Shown here: positions 36,251-43,050 of the stretch, in pieces
Layout: every line of letters starts with the position of its first letter
Numbering within the stretch: position 1 is the stretch's first letter
The notes under the pieces: generated by a model
Databases searched by the model: none
The model's input: the letters and a program-made list of their open reading frames with translations, nothing else
What the model was told of the DNA's origin: nothing
Source of the DNA: Terriglobia bacterium
GTDB lineage: Bacteria; Acidobacteriota; Terriglobia; Bryobacterales; Bryobacteraceae
NCBI GenBank assembly: GCA_020073445.1
Contig: JAIQFE010000003.1
Span: 172,374 to 236,373, forward strand
Direction: 5' to 3'
DNA length: 64,000 nucleotides
Program-made: the position numbers and the translations under genes

Positions 36251-36278
36251 TTGCTTTGTTGTAACTTTGTGGTATAAT
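36251..36278 (+). promoter_or_regulatory. Strong extended -10 promoter inside the element
   Basis: TTGCTT (36251-36256), a 16-bp spacer, and TATAAT (36273-36278) preceded by TGG make an extended -10. Transcription would begin near 36285, about 320 nt before the first gene on this strand (36605). Confidence 0.65.
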
Positions 36279-36284
36279 GTACTT

Positions 36285-36604
36285 TTAGTTCCCTATCTCG
36301 TCGGCCAAAGGTTCCCCATTGTGGCCGCTTGAGAAATTTGAACAGTTATCGAACGTACCCGTCGTGGGGTTCAGAAACATGCACGATGCCAGTACGCGAC
36401 CCAGGAACCGGGGCCGCCGAATCTCCACCAGAGCCATGTCTGTGCGGACCCTTACTGTGGTGTCCTTAAACTAATACGGTCCAGCAAGTAGCGTAGTCCC
36501 AAAGACCACGCGAAAGTATCCCACCAGAGCTATCCCTACTCCCAGATTTTATTGTTGTTGAACTCCGTGAAGCCTACGCTTCCCGGAAAAGAAAGGAACC
36601 CATC
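36285..36604 (+). ncRNA. Long untranslated leader or small RNA of unknown type
   Basis: No credible gene lies between the promoter at 36251-36278 and the AlpA-like gene. The stretch has CGGCCA...TGGCCG (pairing across about 15 nt near 36302-36326) and two direct copies of CCACCAGAGC (36425-36434 and 36521-36530), each followed by a base and AT. It may be a structured leader or an independent RNA. I recognise no known riboswitch or RNA family. Confidence 0.35.
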
Positions 36605-36802
36605 ATGTCCAAAACACAGCTTGACACCGCGCCGAACCGCAATGAAAAATATCTCGCGGACTACTGCCAAGTGTCCGTCGAGTCCATTCGCAACTGGAGA
36701 CGAAAGAAAATCGGTCCCGCGTACACCAGGCTGGCGGGGCACATGATCCGCTACAGCGAGGCCGATATCGCGGAATGGTCTGCAAGCCAGCGCAGTGTAT
36801 GA
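36605..36802 (+). CDS. AlpA/excisionase-like helix-turn-helix protein
   Basis: 65 residues with AAAGGAA upstream. The sequence NEKYLADYCQVSVESIRNWRR, then KIGPAYTRLAGHMIRYSEADIAEW is a MerR-like winged helix of the HTH_17/AlpA type used by prophages and satellites as excisionase or transcription activator. In P4-like satellites AlpA activates integrase for excision. Its stop overlaps the next start (ATGA, 36799-36802). It is the first gene read from the strong promoter at 36251. Confidence 0.75.
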   Translation: MSKTQLDTAPNRNEKYLADYCQVSVESIRNWRRKKIGPAYTRLAGHMIRYSEADIAEWSASQRSV

Positions 36803-36978
36803 GTGGCAGAGCTGGCGTCAATATCTACACACGCACCGCCGAGTACGCTATCCAAAACCTGGAGGCAGCGCGGATCATTCTCAGCAGATCCGCCGAGTTC
36901 GGCGGGCCTGAGAGTGGGCTCGTTCGCTGGGCTGAAATGATCCTTTGGCGTGTGCGACGGATGCGTCGGGCTGCATGA
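36799..36978 (+). CDS. Small basic hypothetical protein (59 aa)
   Basis: Starts at the ATG overlapping the AlpA-like stop. Sequence landmarks: RTAEYAIQNLEAARIILSRS, then VRWAEMILWRVRRMRRAA. It is helical and Arg-rich at the C-terminus. No family is recognised; coupling to its neighbour supports expression. Confidence 0.5.
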   Translation: MSGRAGVNIYTRTAEYAIQNLEAARIILSRSAEFGGPESGLVRWAEMILWRVRRMRRAA

Positions 36979-37010
36979 TCGCCCATGTTAAGGTGTCGGT
37001 GTAGGATCTT

Positions 37011-38102
37011 ATGAACTACGGCGATGTTATCGATCCCCGCGAGACATCATTCCTCGGAATCCAGATTCCTGAGGCATTGGCGGCGTCACGCGATGTATCG
37101 AGCACCGCGAAATTGGTGTACGGCCATCTGAGGCGGCGGGCGGAGAAAAATGGCTTCGCCTGGCCGTCTTACAAGGACATCGCCAAACACATCGGCGTCG
37201 GCTCGTGGAGGGCCGCGCAGCGGGCGGTGGTCGAGCTTCAAAGTACGCATCCGCCTTTGATCCAAGTGACGGCTCGCCACGATTCTGGACGACAGACAAG
37301 TAATATGTTCAGCTTCATCTGGGGTCCACTACTCGAGCCGCTCCCGAAGGAGGGTGTCAAGAATGACCCCCCTGTCAGTAATGACACCCACCCCCCTGTC
37401 AGTAATGACACCCACCCCCCTGTCAGTAATGACACCGGGGAGGGTGTCAAGAATGACACCCAAATAGACAACTCTACTAACGAGACAACTACCAAGAGAC
37501 AAGGACCAATAGACAAGAACACACAGAAGAAGAAGGCGGGTGTCAATGTGTCTGTGAAGTCCGCTACGGACAGCACCACGGAACAGAGATGGGAACCAAG
37601 TGCAGAGGATTACGTGTACGTGGTGGACGCCTTGAACAAATCCGGTCCCGGTTTGCAGCCACCGGCTAACAAACTCACTGCCGTGCAGGTTTTGAAGTAC
37701 ATGGACAGCGTGCCGGATTTCGACTGGTGGCTAGAAGTCGGGTCCCCGATCTTAGCGAAGGCAACAGGCTGGGGGTTATTCGTGAAACATGCGCAGCGCT
37801 GGCCCGAACAGCGGGAGGACGCTCCTAAGCTTGGGGCGAGTAAGCCTCCGAAGCCCCCAGAGGCTCCGAAGCCCGAGTCACCGCACTTCGATGCGTTCTG
37901 GGAGCACTACTGGCGCAAGACGAACAAGGCTAAAGCGATTCTGGCATTCGATAAACACGCTCCCACAGATGAGGCGGCCAGAATTATCATCGACGCGGTG
38001 ATCGCTCACGCCCCGTATTATCTCAACCGTGACAGAGAACACCAGCCGCAAGCCACGACTTGGCTGAATGGGTTTTGCTACACGGAAGCTCCGGAATGGT
38101 GA
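37011..38102 (+). CDS. Replication initiator-like protein with an internal origin (phage O-protein type)
   Basis: 363 residues. About 20-100 is a winged-helix domain like those of phage replication initiators (VSSTAKLVYGHLRRRAEKN, WPSYKDIAKHIGVGSWRAAQ). The middle (about 115-190) is a low-complexity linker with PPVSNDTH in three tandem copies flanked by two EGVKND units. About 295-363 resembles the C-terminal segment of phage replisome organisers (HFDAFWEHYWRKTNKAKAI, HQPQATTWLNGFCY). The linker DNA carries five palindromic iterons and a purine/A-rich tract (see 37355-37516), as the lambda O gene carries lambda ori. It probably recruits host helicase/DnaA-type factors to copy the excised element. 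Confidence 0.8.
   Translation: MNYGDVIDPRETSFLGIQIPEALAASRDVSSTAKLVYGHLRRRAEKNGFAWPSYKDIAKHIGVGSWRAAQRAVVELQSTHPPLIQVTARHDSGRQTSNMFSFIWGPLLEPLPKEGVKNDPPVSNDTHPPVSNDTHPPVSNDTGEGVKNDTQIDNSTNETTTKRQGPIDKNTQKKKAGVNVSVKSATDSTTEQRWEPSAEDYVYVVDALNKSGPGLQPPANKLTAVQVLKYMDSVPDFDWWLEVGSPILAKATGWGLFVKHAQRWPEQREDAPKLGASKPPKPPEAPKPESPHFDAFWEHYWRKTNKAKAILAFDKHAPTDEAARIIIDAVIAHAPYYLNRDREHQPQATTWLNGFCYTEAPEW
37355..37458. repeat. Five palindromic iterons inside the initiator gene (candidate origin)
   Basis: Each unit is TGTCA-N4-TGACA with N4 AGAA or GTAA: 37355-37368 (last base C, not A), 37373-37386, 37397-37410, 37421-37434 and 37445-37458. Spacings are 18, 24, 24 and 24 bp. The three middle units lie in identical 24-bp tandem repeats, the outer two share GAGGGTGTCAAGAATGAC. 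Confidence 0.75.
37461..37530. other. Purine/A-rich tract next to the iterons (possible unwinding element)
   Basis: Directly after the last iteron the top strand is rich in A and poor in G+C relative to its surroundings, with AGACAA at 37466, 37483, 37497 and 37511. In lambda-type origins such an AT-rich segment next to the O-binding iterons is where the duplex opens; that role is inferred here. Confidence 0.4.
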
Positions 38103-38188
38103 TGCCGCCTGAGTCTGACGCGGTTTTGGAACGCCGACGGTCAATCCTGGCCCTGGCACAATCCAAAAGCCAACTCGCCAAGCGGTAG
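38102..38188 (+). CDS. Possible 28-residue ORF coupled to the initiator gene
   Basis: An ATG overlaps the initiator stop (TGATG) and encodes MPPESDAVLERRRSILALAQ and eight more residues. Only the coupling supports it. Confidence 0.25.
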   Translation: MPPESDAVLERRRSILALAQSKSQLAKR

Positions 38189-38602
38189 CTAGCGCGACCC
38201 AGCGCGAGTACCAGTACTGCCCGTGCCGCCCCCTACAACGCACCAGGACGCACCACTGGCACGTGGGGCTTAAAACCCCCCAACACAATCTGTTCGACGC
38301 GCTGAGCGTCGTCCTACGTACCCACAGTACTGCCGCCCGCTGGCTCCACGGAGTGCGTGGACGCAACGGGAGCCTGGGGGTCAACGCACCCTTCGTGACC
38401 ATCCGTTGATTCGCTGGTCGTCGTGCTGGACCCTCCCGAGGGCAGATAGGGGGGTCATGAGTGACCAGCCCTGACCCGCGCGACCGTTTGGGGACAAATC
38501 CTCACGCGGTCTTGTACTCAATGTTCCGAGGCCCCAGTACCTGGTACCAGTCGAGCCCAGTACCAGTACCCAATCGAAAAAGCAAAGGAAAATTCACCTT
38601 AA
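38189..38602. other. 414-bp gene-less stretch upstream of terS with repeated GTAC motifs
   Basis: AGTACCAGTAC occurs at 38207-38217 and 38559-38569, CAGTACTGCC at 38212-38221 and 38325-38334, and the palindrome CTGGTACCAG at 38541-38550. Packaging (cos/pac) sites and late promoters usually lie just before the small-terminase gene, so this stretch is the best candidate for either. No convincing ORF is seen on either strand. Confidence 0.4.
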
Positions 38603-38896
38603 ATGAAGATCAAAACAACGATCCTGCCGCCAAGTCACCTCAGCCCGGCCATGAAACAGTTCTGGGTCGAGCTGACCACCGAGTTCGACTTCAGCACAGA
38701 GCACTTGCACGTGTTGAGGGTCACCGCTGAGGCATTCGACAGAATTCAGAGCGCCAGAAAGCGGATCGCTGCGGATGGCCTGATGCTTGATGGTCGGCGG
38801 CATCCGTTAGTCGGAATCGAAGCGAAAAGTACCGAGCTATTCTTGCGCGGAATCCGCGACTTGGGCCTGGAGAAAAATGCCAATGCGACTCTCTAA
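38603..38896 (+). CDS. terS: Phage terminase small subunit, P27-like
   Basis: 97 residues. PPSHLSPAMKQFWVELTTEF, then HVLRVTAEAFDRIQSARKRI, AADGLMLDGRRHPLVGIEAK and FLRGIRDLGL follow the P27 small-terminase pattern closely, including the conserved AADGL and HP...E...FLR-LR-LGL blocks. TerS recognises the packaging site and directs the large subunit. No large terminase is present in the element, so packaging would need a helper phage's motor. The gene overlaps the next by 20 bp. Confidence 0.8.
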   Translation: MKIKTTILPPSHLSPAMKQFWVELTTEFDFSTEHLHVLRVTAEAFDRIQSARKRIAADGLMLDGRRHPLVGIEAKSTELFLRGIRDLGLEKNANATL

Positions 38897-39128
38897 AACG
38901 GTTCGCAAACCCATTCCACGCAGAGCAGAGAATGCAGACAATCCACTTCACCCATGGGGCGTGGGTCCCATCCGGATGAGGGAGCAGTGCGCTCTTGCCA
39001 CTGTCGAGCAGCTAAAAGCCGAGTGGGAAATCGCGGGTGATAGAGCGGGCTTCGGCGACAATCCGTTTGCCGGTTTTGCAATGTCCGACATCATTGCAGC
39101 GGAGCTACGCAGCCGGAGGACGCCATGA
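38877..39128 (+). CDS. Hypothetical protein of the capsid module (83 aa)
   Basis: Starts at 38877 with GGAG seven bases upstream, overlapping terS by 20 bp, and ends overlapping the next gene (ATGA, 39125-39128). Landmarks: MRLSKTVRKPIPRRAENADN, PWGVGPIRMREQCALATVEQ, DNPFAGFAMSDIIAAELRSR. No known family; the coupling on both sides supports it. Confidence 0.55.
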   Translation: MPMRLSKTVRKPIPRRAENADNPLHPWGVGPIRMREQCALATVEQLKAEWEIAGDRAGFGDNPFAGFAMSDIIAAELRSRRTP

Positions 39129-39385
39129 CGACGGAGCAGCTCGCGGACGAACTGGCTTTGATCGCGCGGACGCAAAACCCGGACACATCGATGATGCTCA
39201 CGGTTCGGGCCGAACTTGAACGCAGGTTTGTGGAGCTAATCAAAAGAGGGCAACCGTCCGCCCAAGACCTGGAGTGGTGGCAGGACGCTCTGCGTCTCAC
39301 TCGCGATGAGCTTGACCATCTGCTGGAAACGTTTTGCCCGCGCCCAAGAGCCCAGTGGCCACCAGCAGCACGAGAGACACGCTGA
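39125..39385 (+). CDS. Hypothetical protein of the capsid module (86 aa)
   Basis: Coupled to the previous gene by ATGA. A helical, acidic N-terminal half (MTTEQLADELALIARTQNPD, VRAELERRFVELIKRG) is followed by WWQDALRLTRDELDHLLETF and a Pro/Arg-rich tail. No family is recognised. Its position between terS and protease would fit a small packaging or scaffold-related protein. Confidence 0.55.
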   Translation: MTTEQLADELALIARTQNPDTSMMLTVRAELERRFVELIKRGQPSAQDLEWWQDALRLTRDELDHLLETFCPRPRAQWPPAARETR

Positions 39386-39414
39386 ACATTTTATGGATTT
39401 GAAGGAGCACCATC

Positions 39415-40152
39415 ATGACCACAACAAATGAAGACCGACGAATGAGACTGGCTCTTGCCCTCATCGCCGATACACAGGCGAAACCAGAAGCCCGCCGACT
39501 GCCTGATGGAGCCGAACAGCGCTTCTGCACTGCCAGTGTCCGAAGCGAGACTGCTGGTGGAAAGCGCTACGCCGTCGGCCACGCCGCTGTTTTCGGAAAA
39601 TTGAGCCGTGACCTGGGCGGATTCAAGGAACGCATCCAGCCCGGTGCGTTCAGCCGGGCGATTGCCGCTAGGCAGGACACCAAGCTCCTAATCAACCACG
39701 ATCCAAATTTTTTGATCGCTCGCATCAAAAATAATTCTCTTCAGCTCCGGGAGGACTCACTTGGGCTTTTCTTCAAGGCCGACCTTCCGGACACAACGGC
39801 GGGAAATGATCTCCAAGAGATGTTGGATGAGGGCTTGCTCGATGAGTGCTCGTTCGCCTTCACGGTAAGCGATGGTCAGCGATGGAGTCGTGAGATTGAT
39901 CCTGACACCAGCGAGATGGGGGACGTACGGACCCTGACGGATGTTGATGAGCTGTTCGATGTCAGTGTGGTCTGCGAACCGGCTTATTTTGGCACCGACG
40001 TTCAAGCTGCCTCCCGTGCTCTATGGCCAGGTGGTGGGCAGATGCCAGCCGAGCTACGCTCGCATATCGGCGCTATCCACATCGGCAGCATCAGCGACGA
40101 ACAACGAAATCTATATCGACGTGCGCGTCTCGCGCTCGCGTCGTCCCTCTAA
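39415..40152 (+). CDS. HK97-family prohead protease
   Basis: 245 residues with AAGGAG upstream. The family order is visible: YAVGHAAVFGKLSRDLGGF, KERIQPGAFSRAI, TKLLINHDPNFLIAR (with the catalytic-type His), SLGLFFKADLPDTTAGNDL and LDECSFAFTVSDGQRW (with the nucleophile-type Ser). These U35 proteases remove the delta domain of the HK97 capsid protein during head maturation. The capsid gene follows after 171 bp that contain an 8-bp-stem hairpin at 40268-40292. Confidence 0.85.
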   Translation: MTTTNEDRRMRLALALIADTQAKPEARRLPDGAEQRFCTASVRSETAGGKRYAVGHAAVFGKLSRDLGGFKERIQPGAFSRAIAARQDTKLLINHDPNFLIARIKNNSLQLREDSLGLFFKADLPDTTAGNDLQEMLDEGLLDECSFAFTVSDGQRWSREIDPDTSEMGDVRTLTDVDELFDVSVVCEPAYFGTDVQAASRALWPGGGQMPAELRSHIGAIHIGSISDEQRNLYRRARLALASSL

Positions 40153-40267
40153 CAAGTTTGCCGAGGCGACCACATCAGGCGGGATGCCGCAGGTCTTAGA
40201 CGACCAACTGATCGAATCGCGGTGCGGTGGTGTTGCGCTGCGCGCAGCACAGACCGCATGTACACCA

Positions 40268-40292
40268 GGGCGAGCAGTCATGACGCTCGCCC
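40268..40292 (+). other. RNA hairpin between protease and capsid genes
   Basis: GGGCGAGC (40268-40275) and GCTCGCCC (40285-40292) pair perfectly around the 9-nt loop AGTCATGAC. No T-run follows, so it is not a standard terminator; it may stabilise or process the capsid message. Confidence 0.5.
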
Positions 40293-40323
40293 TAACACAT
40301 TCACATACACAACGGAGAACACA

Positions 40324-41607
40324 ATGTCCACGATTAATAAACACGAATTGCAAGAATTGACCGCGAAAGCCGCCGTAGTGCAACTGACTTCGGTAGAACA
40401 GAGACGCCTCCAGAACCTCGTAGCCGAGGCTGAAGGCCACGACAGCACTGACCCGGAGCACAGGGAGCAGAAATATAATCGGGCATTTCGCCATTTCCTC
40501 AGCACGGGCGCGGGCCTGAGTCAATTTAGCTTCGACCGTTCCGACGGTCTGGGAAAGGACGTCCTTACCTTGGCCGAGCGCTCGATCCTCCGCGCAAGAG
40601 AGATCAGCGCGTCGAATATGTATTTGGATTCCGAAAGCCGCGATATGGCGGAAGGCAGCGGTGCCTACAGCATTGGCTCCATGGGCGGTGCCTACAGTGG
40701 TTCTACGAGCGGTTACTTCGCGTCACTTGAGTTCAATTCTCAGGTCACCTCAGCCCTCCGCTCATACGGAGGCGTGCTGTCCGAAGCGGCGCTGATCGAT
40801 GCGCCAGATGGCCGTATCCGCGCGTATCCCACCGATTCGGACGCCACGGCATCTGGAGAAATGTTAACCGAAGGTCGGCAAACAACCCAGCAAGATTTGT
40901 CGATAAATCAAATTCTGGTGGGTGCCTACAAATTCAGCTCTAAATGTTTGAAGATTTCCAGAGAATTGTGCGCGGACAGCGGCATCGACCTCCAAAGCTA
41001 CCTCACAGAAAGGCTAGGTATCCGCCTAGCCAGGACGATGAACGATCGGTTCACAAACGGTCTAGGGGGAGGTAACAGCGAGCCGAATGGCCTCATCCAT
41101 TCCAGTCCCATCGGCGCGGTGGCAGTGGGTAGCGCGTCCAACACGGGCGGTGCAGAGGTAGGTGGTAACAGCATAGGGTCAGACGATCTTATTGCCCTGG
41201 AGCGTTCGGTCGACCCGGCGTACCGCGATCCAGCTTTCAGCAAATATATGCTACACAGTGACACATTAGCTCTCCTAAAAACTGTAAAAGACAAGACTGG
41301 ACGACCAATTTGGATTAGCGGCATCAGTACAGGGGGACGTGATTCGCTGAACGGGTATGCTCTGACAATAAATAATGACATGCAAAGCCTGACCGCAGAT
41401 CGCACGCCGAATTCGCCTCCGGTGGCCTTGCGGTCTGTGGCCTTCGGACGGTTCGACAAGTACGTCATCAAAAGAGCGCCGATGGTCGTATACGTCATGC
41501 TTGAACGATTCGCGTTGGAGGGGCAAGTAGGTTATCTATGCCTACAGCGTGCCGACGGCGCGATGCTTGACTCGAACGCGGTCAAAGTGCTGGTGAACGT
41601 CTACTAA
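40324..41607 (+). CDS. HK97-family major capsid protein
   Basis: 427 residues from the ATG at 40324 (CGGAG upstream); a longer in-frame ATG at 40222 lacks support. About 1-120 is a helical, charged delta/scaffold domain. GSMGGAYSGSTSGYFASLEF then opens the mature capsid fold, with SALRSYGGVLSEAALIDAPD, SGEMLTEGRQTTQQDLSINQ, KISRELCADSGIDLQSYLTE, RLGIRLARTMNDRFTNGLGG and a C-terminal VYVMLERFALEGQVGYLCLQ. This is the characteristic HK97 layout (N-arm, E-loop, P- and A-domains). With the adjacent protease it could build a procapsid, but no portal gene is seen. Confidence 0.88.
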   Translation: MSTINKHELQELTAKAAVVQLTSVEQRRLQNLVAEAEGHDSTDPEHREQKYNRAFRHFLSTGAGLSQFSFDRSDGLGKDVLTLAERSILRAREISASNMYLDSESRDMAEGSGAYSIGSMGGAYSGSTSGYFASLEFNSQVTSALRSYGGVLSEAALIDAPDGRIRAYPTDSDATASGEMLTEGRQTTQQDLSINQILVGAYKFSSKCLKISRELCADSGIDLQSYLTERLGIRLARTMNDRFTNGLGGGNSEPNGLIHSSPIGAVAVGSASNTGGAEVGGNSIGSDDLIALERSVDPAYRDPAFSKYMLHSDTLALLKTVKDKTGRPIWISGISTGGRDSLNGYALTINNDMQSLTADRTPNSPPVALRSVAFGRFDKYVIKRAPMVVYVMLERFALEGQVGYLCLQRADGAMLDSNAVKVLVNVY

Positions 41608-41612
41608 CGAGT

Positions 41613-41730
41613 ATCGCGAGCTGCGGGGTTGATGTCTCCTTCCCCGTCAGTCTCGCGAAGTGGGTAGCCCCCCGTTCTTGGTGGGTGGAGGTTAGACATA
41701 ACCTCCAAACATCTGGGCTACCCTATTTTT
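41613..41730 (+). ncRNA. Structured RNA unit 1 downstream of the capsid gene
   Basis: Hairpin A: CGCGAG (41615-41620) pairs with CTCGCG (41652-41657) and GCGGGG with CCCCG-T inside it. Hairpin B: GGGTAGCCC (41662-41670) pairs with GGGCTACCC (41715-41723), enclosing GGAGGTT (41687-41693) paired with AACCTCC (41700-41706). TATTTTT follows, so it could also terminate capsid transcription. Confidence 0.65.
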
Positions 41731-41771
41731 GAAAAACGCCGTGAAGGTCTTGACCAACACGTAGTAAACGA

Positions 41772-41876
41772 TATTCGAGAACTGCGGGGCTTCCTTACTT
41801 CTCCTTGCCCCGTCAGCTCGAAGTGTGGGTAGCCGTGGTGGGGTCAACATAACCCCGAACGCTACCCACTATTTTC
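41772..41876 (+). ncRNA. Structured RNA unit 2, covarying duplicate of unit 1
   Basis: The same two hairpins recur 159 bp later with changed but still paired stems: TTCGAG (41774-41779) with CTCGAA (41817-41822), CGGGGC with GCCCCG (41785-41790, 41807-41812), GTGGGTAGC (41825-41833) with GCTACCCAC (41861-41869), GGGGT with ACCCC inside. Loop strings TCTCCTT and ACATAAC are conserved between units. TATTTTC follows. Confidence 0.65.
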
Positions 41877-41908
41877 ACAAAAACACAAAGGAATTGAGGA
41901 ACAATAAA

Positions 41909-42097
41909 ATGGACAACTTTCTCGCTGTCAGTAATCTTAGTTGGGATGGAAGGCCCCCCGGACGCGGTAGACCGGCGGATGAACAGTGGTTCAGCGACAT
42001 TAAAGGCGCTCGACTTTGGCTTAAAGAAAAATTGGGGTCCGGCGGGACTATCAGCGATGGCACCCGGATCGTTGCGTGGGTTCCTCCGGGAGAATAA
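41909..42097 (+). CDS. Small hypothetical protein (62 aa)
   Basis: The ATG at 41909 has GAGGA eight bases upstream. Landmarks: MDNFLAVSNLSWDGRPPGRG, DIKGARLWLKEKLGSGGTIS, RIVAWVPPGE. No family is recognised. Between this gene and 42346 two overlapping short frames (42100-42261 and 42134-42358) exist, neither convincing. Confidence 0.45.
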   Translation: MDNFLAVSNLSWDGRPPGRGRPADEQWFSDIKGARLWLKEKLGSGGTISDGTRIVAWVPPGE

Positions 42098-42345
42098 CCA
42101 TGGAACACGCCACCGACGTGCTGGGCGTCGTGCGTGATGGCTCAGCGGAGACGCAGGCGTTCTATGGGCGTCTCCGCCCAGCGCCTCGGACTGATGGCGC
42201 TGGTCTGCGGTCTGAGCGGGCCACGTGGTGTTCGCGATTACGTTGTTCTTGGTGGCATTGATGGTCAGCAGGAAGTAGGTCTCGTGGGTTCCTCCAGGAG
42301 CGTGACGACCACCGGCCTTTTCTATTTGATAGGATCGGGGGAACG

Positions 42346-42588
42346 ATGGACGTATTAAGAATGCTGTCTGAACTACGGGCTGAGAGAGACCAGCTTGAGG
42401 AAGCTATCATTACCATTCAGCGCCTAGCCGTTGGTCAGGGCAAACGCCGTGGTCGTCCACCGGCTTGGATGAAGGCTACCAAGACGGCTACCGACGTGCC
42501 ACGCAAGCGCAAAGCGTTCAGTGCGGCCACCAGGAAGAAAATGGCTGAGGCACAGCGGAAGCGATGGGCGGCTAAAAAGACCGGGTAA
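42346..42588 (+). CDS. Coiled-coil / RGRPP (AT-hook-like) small protein, element copy
   Basis: 80 residues. The N-terminal heptad helix MDVLRMLSELRAERDQLEEA is followed by GQGKRRGRPPAWM, an AT-hook-like minor-groove motif, and by a Lys/Arg/Ala-rich tail (FSAATRKKMAEAQRKRWAAK). It is clearly paralogous to the chromosomal protein at 59132-59326 (MDVIKMLAELRQERDQLEEA, RRRGRPPAWM). A nucleoid- or DNA-binding role is likely; being carried by the element suggests capture of a host family, perhaps to affect host or element transcription. Confidence 0.65.
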   Translation: MDVLRMLSELRAERDQLEEAIITIQRLAVGQGKRRGRPPAWMKATKTATDVPRKRKAFSAATRKKMAEAQRKRWAAKKTG

Positions 42589-42591
42589 GGG

Positions 42592-43050
42592 ATGAAACCG
42601 GCTATCGGGTTGCGTGTCCGGTTCGCCATCCAACGGTTCTATCATCGAACATTCAGACGCATCAATCGCCTTGGCTATTTGAGACGGCTGGTCAACAATA
42701 CGAAAAACCTGGATGAAATCGATGATGAGATGGACGAACTTGCAGCGCTGGAAACGGAACACTGGCAGAAGCGTGGCGTGAAAGTTCACGTCTTCGTTCA
42801 AGACATCCCATTACCCGAAGGCGAAAAGACTCGGTATCGGGATGGGAACTACGGGCAGTACCTTATATGGGAAGTCCTTCGTCAGTTCCGCAAGAGCGTT
42901 GAGGACGCCGAGTACGAACGGAACAAGCGGAAACGTGAAGGGCACGAACTTCGGGTGAAATGGTTTACAGCCATTGTGGCGGCCATAGCGGCCATCGCTG
43001 GACTGGTCAATCTCTACCTGACTTATAAGTCTCGGACGCCCACTCCCTGA
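42592..43050 (+). CDS. Hypothetical protein with C-terminal membrane anchor (152 aa)
   Basis: Starts three bases after the RGRPP gene. The body is charged and helical (RLVNNTKNLDEIDDEMDELA, LRQFRKSVEDAEYERNKRKR) and the last 30 residues are one transmembrane segment (WFTAIVAAIAAIAGLVNLYL) with a short polar end. No family is recognised. The 3' end overlaps the convergent gene by 44 bp. Confidence 0.5.
   Translation: MKPAIGLRVRFAIQRFYHRTFRRINRLGYLRRLVNNTKNLDEIDDEMDELAALETEHWQKRGVKVHVFVQDIPLPEGEKTRYRDGNYGQYLIWEVLRQFRKSVEDAEYERNKRKREGHELRVKWFTAIVAAIAAIAGLVNLYLTYKSRTPTP

Noticed and set aside
37355..37458. Regular short repeats resembling a mini CRISPR array
   Set aside because: Units are adjacent 24-bp tandem copies in frame inside a coding sequence, with no spacers and no cas genes; they fit iterons.
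37878..38402. Minus-strand frame (174 aa) across the terS upstream region
   Set aside because: It is antisense to the initiator's C-terminus for half its length, has no ribosome-binding site, and its composition is not protein-like.
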